DNA of 12,235 nt from an uncultured Collinsella sp. (GCA_902468045.1 CABQXG010000014.1:1-12235); one strand, 5' to 3'. Shown: positions 1 to 6,155, numbered from the stretch's first letter. Notes: generated from the sequence alone by a model not told the origin. Made by a program: numbers and translations.

Positions 1-1
1 C

Positions 2-958
2 GTCGTAGGCGGTGCGGTGATCGACACGTACGGCTGGCGCACCATGATCGGCGCCATCGTCCCCCTCGCAATTCTCGTGCTGGTGCTGGGCGTGTTCATG
101 CTGAAAAACGTGGGCGAGCTGAAGAACCCCAAGCTCGACCTGCCCTCGGTCGTCCTCTCCACCATCGCCTTCGGCGGACTTCTCTACGGGTTCTCGAGCG
201 CCTCGTCGATGGGTTGGGGCAACCCCGTGGTGCTCGGCTCGATCGTCGCGGGTGTCGTGTGCTTGGTGCTGTTCGTCGTACGCCAGGGCAAAATCGAGGA
301 CCCGCTGCTTCAACTGGGCACGCTCAAGACGCGCGAGTTCCGCGTGGCCGCCATCATCGTCACGCTCATCAACGCCGCATGCCTGGTCACCAACACGCTG
401 TTGCCGTTGCTGCTGCAAACCTCGCTTGGCGCTTCGGCCTTCGAAACCGGCATGGCCATGCTTCCCGCCGCGGCGGTGGGCATCATCATCAGCCCTATCT
501 CCGGCGTGGTGTTCGACAAGTTCGGTCCGCGTGCCATCTCGATCGTCGGCCTGGCCCTCATGACCGGCGCCCTGTTCCTGCTCTCGCTTTCGACGGTAAA
601 CACGCCCATCTTGGTGGTTGCGCTGTTCTGCATGCTGCAGTCCGCTGGCCAGTCGCTCGCGAACATGCCGGTGAACACATGGGGTGTCAATGCCTTGAAA
701 AATGACATGATCGCCCACGGCAACGCCATCGCGAACACCGGCCGCCAGGTCGCCGGCGGTTTGTGCACGGCGCTCATCATCACGGTCATGACAAGCGTCA
801 CCGCGTCGGCCGGCGTCGATGCGAGCATCCAAGTAGCCACCGCCGTGGGCGCGGGCGTCGCTTACAAGGTGTGCGCGGCAATCGGCCTCGTTTCCCTTAT
901 CTGCGCCATATTCAGCGTGCGCACCAAGAAAACCGCACCGAAAACGAAGGAGGCATAA
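2..958 (+). CDS. MFS multidrug exporter, DHA2 (EmrB/QacA) type, 5'-truncated
   Basis: This is the C-terminal part of a proton-driven efflux permease in the cytoplasmic membrane. The reading frame is open to the window edge, so the start lies upstream; the GTG at 17 is internal. The first visible residues, VVGGAVIDTYGWRTM, match the end of the segment 5/6 region of 14-segment DHA2 exporters (GG followed by W-R and the next helix). About eight or nine hydrophobic helices follow, among them MIGAIVPLAILVLVLGVF, a helix before the DKFGPR loop (an A-like cytoplasmic loop motif), and a last helix ending in basic residues. Substrate cannot be read from the sequence. The stop TAA at 956-958 lies 3 bases before the next ATG and the RBS of that gene overlaps the end of this one, so the two are cotranscribed. 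Family confidence is high, substrate unknown. Confidence 0.88.
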   Translation, partial: VVGGAVIDTYGWRTMIGAIVPLAILVLVLGVFMLKNVGELKNPKLDLPSVVLSTIAFGGLLYGFSSASSMGWGNPVVLGSIVAGVVCLVLFVVRQGKIEDPLLQLGTLKTREFRVAAIIVTLINAACLVTNTLLPLLLQTSLGASAFETGMAMLPAAAVGIIISPISGVVFDKFGPRAISIVGLALMTGALFLLSLSTVNTPILVVALFCMLQSAGQSLANMPVNTWGVNALKNDMIAHGNAIANTGRQVAGGLCTALIITVMTSVTASAGVDASIQVATAVGAGVAYKVCAAIGLVSLICAIFSVRTKKTAPKTKEA

Positions 959-961
959 GCG

Positions 962-1468
962 ATGTCCGAGATTCTGTCCGAGCGCATCCCGCTCGAGCTC
1001 GAGGGGACGCCCGTTTCGAGCATCATGATTGAAGAGCCGTTCACCTGCACGCAGGATTGCGCGATTTCCGACGTCGTGCGCATGCTCGCCGAAAACGAGG
1101 TGAGCAGCATGCCCGTAATCGATGAGCGCAACCAGGTGGTCGGGTTCATCTCCGACGGCGATGTCATGGGAGCCATCGCGCAGCATCGCGCTCACACCAT
1201 CTTCACGGGCGGCGACGCGTCCATGCTGTACTTCGACGATCAGAGCCTTGAGCAGCGCATCGAAGACCTGAAGGATCGCTGCGTCATGGATTTCGCGACG
1301 CGCCAGGTAGTGTGTGCCCGTCCCGAGCAGAGCATCGCCCGCGTCGCCGCGCTGCTGGCGAAGAAGAAGTTCAAGAAGCTTCCTGTGGTTGATGACGAGG
1401 GCAAACTCGTGGGGGTCATCCGCCGCTCCGCCATCACCAAATACATCTTCGGCATCCTTTTCCAATAG
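962..1468 (+). CDS. Two-CBS-domain protein
   Basis: A soluble protein of 168 residues made almost wholly of a pair of CBS motifs, roughly residues 17-70 (ending in MPVIDERNQVVGFISDGDV) and 109-162 (ending in LPVVDDEGKLVGVIRRSAI). Each shows the usual hydrophobic-Pro-Val-Val-Asp then hydrophobic-Val-Gly-hydrophobic-Ile pattern. CBS pairs (Bateman modules) bind adenosine nucleotides such as AMP, ATP or SAM and act as sensors; no enzymatic or DNA-binding domain is fused here. The start ATG at 962 is set by AAGGAGG at 947-953, inside the end of the MFS gene. The tight spacing suggests it could modulate, or be expressed with, the exporter, but that link is inference. No clear terminator is seen after the stop. 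Confidence 0.9.
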   Translation: MSEILSERIPLELEGTPVSSIMIEEPFTCTQDCAISDVVRMLAENEVSSMPVIDERNQVVGFISDGDVMGAIAQHRAHTIFTGGDASMLYFDDQSLEQRIEDLKDRCVMDFATRQVVCARPEQSIARVAALLAKKKFKKLPVVDDEGKLVGVIRRSAITKYIFGILFQ

Positions 1469-1529
1469 GGGCAGGTCGCACTTGAGGCGAACATCTCGAG
1501 GCATCGAGCCAGCAACTAGACCAGACAAC

Positions 1530-1558
1530 CTTGACACGCACGCGCTTTCCCTCGATGC
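1530..1558 (+). promoter_or_regulatory. Possible promoter for the MGMT-type gene
   Basis: A perfect -35 hexamer TTGACA lies at 1530-1535. The hexamer at 17-bp spacing, GATGCT at 1553-1558, is a poor -10. A 7-bp stem (GCTGCGA/TCGCAGC, 1572-1588) follows in the would-be leader. The 174-base gap between the CBS gene and the repair gene has no other signal. Weak support because of the poor -10. Confidence 0.25.
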
Positions 1559-1642
1559 TTCGGTAAGGGGAGCTGCGAAAATCGCAGCACGGGTGATCGG
1601 CGCCGCGCCCCCGAAGGCAAAAGCGAACACGGGAGCGATACG

Positions 1643-1951
1643 ATGGGAAAAGTCCTGGACGAAGATTTGGTTTATGAGATTCTCTCCGTCGTGGCAGAGA
1701 TTCCGGCGGGATGCGTCGCCTCGTACGGTCAGATAGCGCGCCTCATCGGCAGGGAGAAAAACTCTCGCCTGGTCGGAGCGGTGCTGAGCGAGGCGGATCG
1801 CTACGGCGATTATCCCTGCCACCGCGTCGTCAACCACGCGGGACGCCTCGCGCCAAACTTCCCCGACCAGCGAGCACTACTGACGGAGGAAGGAGTCGCC
1901 TTCCGAGACAACGGCTGCGTCGACATGAAAAAGCACCAGTGGAACGAGTAG
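1643..1951 (+). CDS. MGMT-family O6-alkylguanine-DNA methyltransferase-like protein
   Basis: A 102-residue single-domain protein equal to the C-terminal DNA-binding and alkyl-transfer domain of Ogt/MGMT. Residues 20-35 (IPAGCVASYGQIARLI) are the recognition helix-turn-helix region, R42-V44-G45 match the conserved Arg-x-Val-Gly, and residues 58-64 read PCHRVVN, so the acceptor cysteine (Cys59) is present. Alkyltransferase-like (ATL) proteins have the same short build but usually replace that Cys with Trp or Ala. It may therefore be a minimal active methyltransferase or an ATL-like damage sensor that kept the Cys. The N-terminal ribonuclease-like domain of full Ogt is absent. The start ATG at 1643 has GGGAG at 1631-1635. 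It stands alone, with non-coding DNA on both sides. Confidence 0.88.
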   Translation: MGKVLDEDLVYEILSVVAEIPAGCVASYGQIARLIGREKNSRLVGAVLSEADRYGDYPCHRVVNHAGRLAPNFPDQRALLTEEGVAFRDNGCVDMKKHQWNE

Positions 1952-2164
1952 CCAGGCAGCGTAGCGTCGAAAGGAGCGACGCCACGGGGAACGACCTGCG
2001 CCCCGCCGCCGGACAACCTATGGCAAAGTGACACGTCCCACAAAGAGCGGCGCACCAGTACGAGACACGACCGCGACGTAAAAAGACCCTATGATACTCG
2101 TAAGCATCTATCTGATTGCCCGCCTCGAGGTACCCAAAGAACGAGAGATGCCGAAACCCCTAGA
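1952..2164. other. Non-coding stretch after the MGMT gene
   Basis: No convincing gene is present. A 6-bp stem (GCGTCG/CGACGC, 1964-1982) lies just behind the MGMT stop but has no T-run, so it is at best a weak terminator. The rest shows no promoter, repeat or RNA I recognise. Together with the tRNA remnant and the leader of the broken integrase, it makes a gene-free stretch from 1952 to 2536. Confidence 0.5.
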
Positions 2165-2201
2165 CAAAGAAAAAGGTCGGGAGCTTTTATGCTTCCGACC
2201 T
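2165..2201 (-). terminator. Intrinsic terminator behind the tRNA-Met remnant
   Basis: On the minus strand an 11-bp stem (2201-2191 with 2184-2174, arms AGGTCGGAAGC and GCTCCCGACCT, one mismatch) with a 6-nt loop is followed by a run of T interrupted by one C. It sits 9 bases after the CCA end of the tRNA remnant, as expected for the original terminator of that tRNA gene. This marks the low-coordinate side as the ancestral chromosomal flank. Confidence 0.8.
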
Positions 2202-2210
2202 GAAGTTTCA

Positions 2211-2255
2211 TGGTCGCGGGGGGCGGATTTGAACCACCGACCTTCGGGTTATGAG
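2211..2255 (-). pseudogene. 3' half of initiator tRNA-Met (CAT); attachment-site remnant
   Basis: Read on the minus strand from 2255 to 2211, the sequence is the anticodon loop CTCATAA, the 3' anticodon strand CCCGA, a variable loop, a complete T-arm (GGTGG TTCAAAT CCGCC), the 3' acceptor strand CCCCGCG, discriminator A and CCA. The CCC next to the loop fits the G:C-rich anticodon stem of initiator tRNA. The 5' half is missing: upstream of the loop stands GCGAC, which cannot pair with CCCGA, and no D-arm or 5' acceptor strand (expected CGCGGGG) follows. Tyrosine integrases often insert into the 3' half of tRNA genes and leave such a copy at one end of the element. The integrase remnant about 280 bases away supports this reading. 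Confidence 0.85.
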
Positions 2256-2536
2256 GTCGCTACGACGTTGTTTCATTCAGACATTTCGACCCAAATTGAA
2301 GTCAATATAACTCCAGGTCATTTGATGTTTTCATAGATTTACGAAAGAAAAGTACGCGGAATAATTCGAACCAAATTCGACCCACAACGAGCTTGAAAGC
2401 GGTCAGGCGGAGCATTACCCTTGGGGTGTGACCCCACGCAGGGCCCACCACCAAGGGTAATGCCCACCCGCCCCAGCCCTTTGCGCCATTCCGCGCAACC
2501 GAGCGCGATTCTCAGGCACTTCAGGCAAGGAACACG
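2256..2536. promoter_or_regulatory. Leader of the broken integrase, with a long inverted repeat
   Basis: No gene is seen. The word TTCGACCCA occurs twice (near 2287 and 2377) and might be arm-type integrase sites. A perfect 13-bp inverted repeat, GCATTACCCTTGG at 2412-2424 and its complement at 2451-2463, encloses a smaller GGGGT/ACCCC stem (2423-2435). It could be a terminator-like or regulatory hairpin of the former element; no T-run follows. The sequence AGGCAAGGA about 10 bases before the integrase ATG is a plausible RBS. Confidence 0.45.
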
Positions 2537-3430
2537 ATGAACGACCGACCTCTCGTCATAGGCAAAGGAACGAAGCAACGCCGCGACAAATACACGTGGC
2601 GCTACCGTCACAGCCTCGGCAAGGATCCGGTCACGGGCAAATACCGCTATTCGCCGTGGCAGACCATACATACCACCAAAAGCCGAGAGGGCGACGCCGC
2701 ACTCGAAGCCTACAAGGCAGAACTCAACAGCGGCACCTACGTCCAAAAATCGAGGGGCACCGTCGGCTCGTACGCAAAAAAGTTCCACGACAACCGCGAA
2801 GGAACCATCACGCCGCTCGCCTACTCGACATCCTACTCAATCGAGAACCGGACGCGCACATCACATGCGTGATGCTCATGCTCGACACCGACATGAGAAG
2901 GGCGGAAGCCCTCGGATGACGTGGTCCGATGTCTCCGTCGAGAACAGAAGCATCCTCATTGAGCAGCAGTTCGCGGCCGATCGAAGCGTTCGCTCGCCCA
3001 AAAGCAAGAAAAGCGTGCGGAGGATCTCGATAAGCGAGACGCTGACGTCGTATCTCGAATTCTGGAAAAAGGAGCAGGCCCGCGAAATGGAAGCCTTCGG
3101 CCTGGAACAAGTCAAAGGTACTCCGCTCGTCCACTCATTCGAACGAACGAAAGACAGGCATCCCCAAGTCAACTTCATGGACCTGAATGGGTTTTCGCGC
3201 TGGTTCAGAAACTTCAGCGTCGAGAACGGGTTCGGCAAGTTCGAAGGCGTTCGAACATACCATTATGTGAAGGAAACTGTCGACGGGGAAACGATTTCGA
3301 AGCGTTATGAGCATAAAGAGTGGCTCGAATTGAGGGATTACCTCAGGAAGCATCCCAAGGTTCGCGAGGCGAGGCATATCAGCACATATGAGAGCGAGCA
3401 CCTTCCTTACGGATATTCGGGCCTATCGAG
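2537..3430 (+). pseudogene. Tyrosine site-specific integrase, broken
   Basis: Three pieces in three frames belong to one phage-type integrase. Frame 2 from the ATG at 2537 gives the arm-binding N-terminus (a basic start, then YTWRYRHSLGKDPVTGKYR) and runs to about residue 95. From about 2810, frame 1 reads LLDILLNREPD and then LMLDTDMRRAEALG, which carries the first catalytic Arg. At about 2916 the frame shifts again to frame 3, MTWSDVSVENR, which fits the loss of one base because EALG-x-TWSDV is the usual order. It then holds the catalytic Lys hairpin (PKSKKSVRRISIS). Most of the core-binding domain (about 100 residues) is missing between the first two pieces. The C-terminal HELRH and Tyr region is also gone: similarity fades after GYSGL near 3426. 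The protein cannot be active. Confidence 0.82.
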
Positions 3431-3880
3431 CCACACCGCTACTGCCGCTACTGCCCGCCAGCTTCCGAACCAGCGGGCGGTAGCAGCACCCCGAACATCT
3501 CGCCGACAGCGCAGAGAGTCGTCGACCTGGCGGCCAAGGCCGACATCGAGGACGTGATGCTGTGCGACCTGCCCGGCGTCCTGTCCTTCCTAGGGCTGCC
3601 ACCTGAGACGGAGATGCCGCCGGGCAACAAGGGGAAGACGAAGCTCAAGAAGCTCTACAGGAAGGTGGCGCCGAACAAGGCATACCACTCCGGCGAGCGC
3701 GCCAAGGATTTGATCTCGCACCTCGACATGGCAGAGATCAGGGCATCGGCGCCCGTCCAAGAATTGGGATGCAGTTCAATACGAGCTCGGGGCTCTTTTC
3801 GTCTAGATTGGGGACGCATGGCCGGACGAAAACAATTTGCGTCTGGTAATAAGCGTACGAAAGCGCAATTTACGTCTTAA
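3392..3880 (+). pseudogene. Unrecognised coding fragment with Cys-rich start
   Basis: Frame 2 is open from 3392 to the stop at 3878-3880 and has coding-like, GC-ending codons between about 3440 and 3770. It reads HRYCRYCPP near the front (a 9-base word, CGCTACTGC, repeated in tandem), then a low-complexity Pro/Ser/Gly linker, then a helical, basic stretch (residues such as NKGKTKLKKLYRKV). No convincing start exists: the open frame simply begins after a stop, and the GTG/ATG at 3554/3557 would discard the coding-like front. The last ~30 codons run into the palindrome array and are probably not native. It looks like the end of a larger gene, perhaps with a zinc-ribbon-like YCxYC motif, joined to the integrase relic by deletion. 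I do not recognise the family. Confidence 0.4.
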
Positions 3881-3949
3881 TTCCGTACGCAAATCAAGAC
3901 GAAAACCGTTTGCGTCTGCTATAAATCCGCACGAAAACGCTTTTCGTCT
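3795..3949. repeat. Array of imperfect palindromes (AGACGAAAAC-type), ~73-bp period
   Basis: Four dyads of the form (A/G)GACGAAAAC..GTTTGCGTCT lie at 3824-3844, 3855-3877, 3897-3917 and 3929-3949, preceded by a half unit CTTTTCGTCT at 3795-3804. The best is AGACGAAAACCGTTTGCGTC(T). Right-arm ends fall at 3804, 3844, 3877, 3917 and 3949, a 40/33/40/32 alternation, so the larger unit is a ~73-bp tandem repeat: 3824-3877 aligns well with 3897-3949. The array ends 20 bases from the stop of the minus-strand ATPase gene and could form hairpins in its 3' end. Function unknown. Confidence 0.7.
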
Positions 3950-3968
3950 TGCAGGGCAGTTACCGCTT

Positions 3969-5062
3969 CTACAGTTCAACTTCCAGTTCGGCTTTGTGTT
4001 CGTAGAGGTAATTGCGCATGTAGGGGATGGCAAATGAGACCTTGCCGTACGAGGGGGCCTCGATAATCGATTCTCTTAACAGGCGGCTGCGGACGGAGCT
4101 CACCTGTTGAGGCGTTTTGTTTAGGGCATCGGCAACCATGCTGGTCGAGCTCGTTTGCCCCAAAGACGCCATGCTCAGCAGATAAGCGATGCACGTGGGC
4201 GGAATGCGCCGCAGCGCGGGCTCAATCACCATGGCGCAGAAGCGTTCGCGTGCCGTTGCAATGCCGCGCTCGGCTTCTTCTTCTCGAATAATCGCTGTAT
4301 GTGCGCGTCTCGCTAACTGCCATGCGTAGTATCCAACGAGTTGGATCATGAAAGGATAGCCTTGCGTTGCCTCGGCAAGTTGGCCGGCAATACCTGGCTG
4401 CAACTCCATGCCAGACGCTTCAATGGTTTCCTCGAGGGAGTACGACACTTCGGTTACTGCCACAGCCTTCAGGTCAAAGGGGAGGGCACGGCGCAAAAAC
4501 GTAAGTGTCTTTCCGTTGATGATGCTTTCAATCATCGAAGGCAGCCCCGCAAAAACAAAGGCGATATCAAGGTCTTCGCCGATAACCTGCTGAATCGCAA
4601 TGGAGAGCGTTCGGACCTCATCGAGCTCTGCGTCTTGAACCTCGTCGAGAGTGATGAGCAGGCCATTTTCATTCTTGGATATTGTCTGTCTCATGGCGTC
4701 GCGTAGCGATGGACCGATTCGCTCAATGTCTATGCTGCCGATGGATATGCCAGCTACGGTGGGCTCAAATCTGGCGTGTTTGGCCTGGAATTTGGGCTGC
4801 AGCTGTTCGAGAATGCGTTGGCAAAGTCCCTCGGTTGCGACCTCTTTTATGACCGTCCAGCCACGGCTTTGCGCCAAACGTGAGCACTCGTCAAGGAGGA
4901 CCGTCTTGCCCGTTCCACGGACGCCGGCTATGCGCATTAGGCGCCCCGGGGCACCAGGCCCGTTGATGAGGCCTTCATTGAATTCTTCGAGTACATCTTC
5001 GCGGCCGATAATCGTGGGGGGGGTGTTTTACCTGCTGTGGGCTTAAAAGGGTTTGTTTGCAT
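3969..5062 (-). CDS. Orc/AAA-like ATPase with winged-helix end; N-terminus frameshifted at poly-C
   Basis: The body (ATG at 4937, 322 residues) begins directly at the P-loop, GVRGTGKT (residues 5-12), and has a Walker B LLITLDEVQD near residue 95 and a C-terminal winged-helix-like region after about residue 255. This is the layout of Orc1/Cdc6-like AAA ATPases found singly in many actinobacteria; role unknown. The family usually has 40-50 residues before the P-loop. They are present upstream: ATG at 5062 with AAAGGTGG before it, MQTNPFKPTAGKTPP, then TIIGREDVLEEFNEGL in the body frame. The two parts are separated by a run of 8 C (5016-5023); 6 or 9 C would join them into about 363 residues. 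As read, the first ORF ends after 41 residues in a TAATG overlap with the ATG at 4937. It may be a sequencing error, a decayed gene, or a slippage switch. Confidence 0.82.
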
Positions 5063-5078
5063 GTGAGCCACCTTTGCT

Positions 5079-5138
5079 CAAGATATAGCAAGATATAGCA
5101 AGATATAGCAAAGTATAGTGAGATATAGCAACGTATAG
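5079..5138. repeat. Six 10-bp direct repeats in the ATPase promoter region
   Basis: CAAGATATAG stands three times in a row (5079-5108), followed by the variants CAAAGTATAG, TGAGATATAG and CAACGTATAG (5109-5138). The period is exactly 10 bases, close to one helical turn, and the array lies 17 bases before the ATG at 5062. Read on the minus strand the unit is CTATATCTTG. TTGCTA of one copy and TATATC two copies on give -35/-10-like pairs at 18-bp spacing, so the array may contain the promoter as well as regulator sites. Confidence 0.8.
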
Positions 5139-5165
5139 CGCTGTTCGCGGGTTCTTACGGTGGTG

Positions 5166-5846
5166 CTATTTTCCGAATGCCGCGCGGATAAAGCGCTGGG
5201 CGAACAGCTTGTTGGCGACGTTGATGACATGGCCCAGGAACAGTGCCGAGATGGCGGTCGTGACGCCAAAGCCGCCCAGGTTGTACATAAAGATCAGCGA
5301 CAACGCGAGCGAGGCGGCGACATGTGAGCAGTCAAACACGACTTTTACGTCACCAAAGCGGCGTTTAAGCTTTTCAGCAATGACTTGCACCAAGCCGTCG
5401 GGCGCGTTGGGGACAACGCCCATGTTGACGACGAGACTTACGCCAAATGCGGTGACAGCGAGGGAGAGCAGCATGGTCGCAATCTGTGTGGGGAGTGCCG
5501 TGGGATGCAGTGGGTTAACCGCCATGAAGAGGTCGGTCAAGCCGCCAATCAGCGTTGAGAAGAACAACTCGAGCAGGATGCGCGGCTGGAACTCGCGTCG
5601 CAAGATGGCTAATTGCGCCACGATGTAGGCGACGTAGGTTGCGGTGATCCAAAAGCCGAGCGTCTTGCCAGTGAGCATGGATAGGGTTGTGGCAAAGCAC
5701 GTGAGCGCGGCGACGCCCAGGCCGGATGCCGTCTGGAGACTCATACCGAGTGCCAGTACTGCAACGCCCACAAGATACATCAGCATTCTGATGACGGTAT
5801 GGCACCAGTCGATGTTCTCGCCATGCATGATGATGAGCGGTCGCAT
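5166..5846 (-). CDS. YczE/YitT-like integral membrane protein (COG2364-type)
   Basis: A 226-residue protein with about six or seven hydrophobic helices: LMYLVGVAVLALGMSL near 20-36, then helices near 45-60, 65-85, 90-110, 120-140 and 175-215. The loop with PNAPDGLVQVIAEKL and FGDVKVVFD (about residues 146-172) matches the conserved middle loop of the YczE/YyaS group of membrane proteins. Their transported substrate, if any, is not established. The start ATG at 5844-5846 is preceded by GAAAGGACGGG at good distance. The stop TAG at 5166 lies about 100 bases before the ATPase gene on the same strand; the repeat-rich gap suggests the ATPase has its own promoter. The long leader upstream is described separately. 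Confidence 0.85.
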   Translation of the reverse strand: MRPLIIMHGENIDWCHTVIRMLMYLVGVAVLALGMSLQTASGLGVAALTCFATTLSMLTGKTLGFWITATYVAYIVAQLAILRREFQPRILLELFFSTLIGGLTDLFMAVNPLHPTALPTQIATMLLSLAVTAFGVSLVVNMGVVPNAPDGLVQVIAEKLKRRFGDVKVVFDCSHVAASLALSLIFMYNLGGFGVTTAISALFLGHVINVANKLFAQRFIRAAFGK

Positions 5847-6117
5847 GTTGCTACCCGTCCTTTCGGTTGTGTGAAAAAGCTGACCCGGGCCGGCAAAAGA
5901 GGGTTATCGGAGGCACTGCTGCAAAAGCAGAAAAGCCGGCCCCACGGTCAGTCGTCTAGGAAGTGTCTCGCTGTGCCGGAATGGGACTAAAGGTCCAACG
6001 AGACGGGAAGAAAGCAAATGGCATTGCGTGGGCGATAAGATGCCAAGATGGTAGGGTGTGTCTTAGCATCCTATTGCCCACGCTCAACGAAATCGGTTTC
6101 GTTTGAGCCTAAGTATA
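5847..6117 (-). promoter_or_regulatory. Long structured leader (possible attenuator) of the YczE-like gene
   Basis: A minus-strand promoter is suggested by -10 TATACT (6117-6112) and -35 TTCGCA (6139-6134) at 16-bp spacing. The transcript would carry about 255 bases before the ATG. In order it can form these hairpins. H1 (6108-6082) has arms GCTCAAACGAAA/TTTCGTTGAGC. H2 (6083-6026) has 18-base arms matching at 16 positions. H3 (6004-5965) has GTCTCG/CGAGAC arms enclosing GGAC/GTCC. H4 (5951-5880) has a CTGACC then GGGGCCGGC arm against GCCGGCCCG then GGTCAG. H4 is followed at once by C and TTTTT, then by the RBS and start. A terminator-like stem just before the gene is the usual layout of an attenuator or riboswitch. 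I do not recognise a known aptamer class. Confidence 0.5.
5873..5951 (-). terminator. Terminator-like stem (H4) upstream of the YczE-like gene
   Basis: On the minus strand the arms 5951-5935 and 5894-5880 pair as 6 bp plus 8-9 bp with a 2-base bulge, enclose a small CTGCT/AGCAG hairpin, and are followed by TTTTT (5877-5873). It lies between the promoter candidate and the RBS, so it would stop the leader transcript unless the stem is prevented from forming. Confidence 0.6.
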
Positions 6118-6155
6118 CGCACGGGATTTTATTTGCGAAGAGAAAAACAATAAAA

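Larger units (their letters stand above)
2211..3960. mobile_element. Decayed integrated element (tRNA half-site, broken integrase, fragment)
   Basis: The half tRNA at 2211-2255, the broken tyrosine integrase from 2537, the unrecognised coding fragment to about 3790 and the palindrome array to 3949 form one stretch without an intact gene between two normal chromosomal genes. I infer the remnant of a tRNA-integrated phage or conjugative island. The high-coordinate limit is uncertain: no complete tRNA-Met or second half-site is visible in the window, so the far end was probably lost by deletion. Confidence 0.6.

Noticed and set aside
310..840. 176-residue minus-strand open frame over the MFS gene
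   Set aside because: Shadow of the exporter gene, which has clear family similarity in its own frame.
2091..2336. 81-residue open frame containing GADLNHRPSGYE
   Set aside because: It is the well-known false translation of a tRNA on the opposite strand, here the half tRNA-Met and its terminator; no RBS.
3554..3880. Independent 108-residue gene starting at 3554
   Set aside because: Coding character continues upstream of that GTG and the 3' end runs into the repeat array, so a gene fragment is the better reading.
3795..3949. CRISPR array
   Set aside because: The repeated units are imperfect palindromes with uneven, partly related spacing and no unique spacers; no cas gene is nearby.
5079..5138. 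CRISPR-like or iteron origin
   Set aside because: The 10-bp period has no spacers, and no rep gene is present; a promoter/operator array fits better, though an origin role cannot be excluded.
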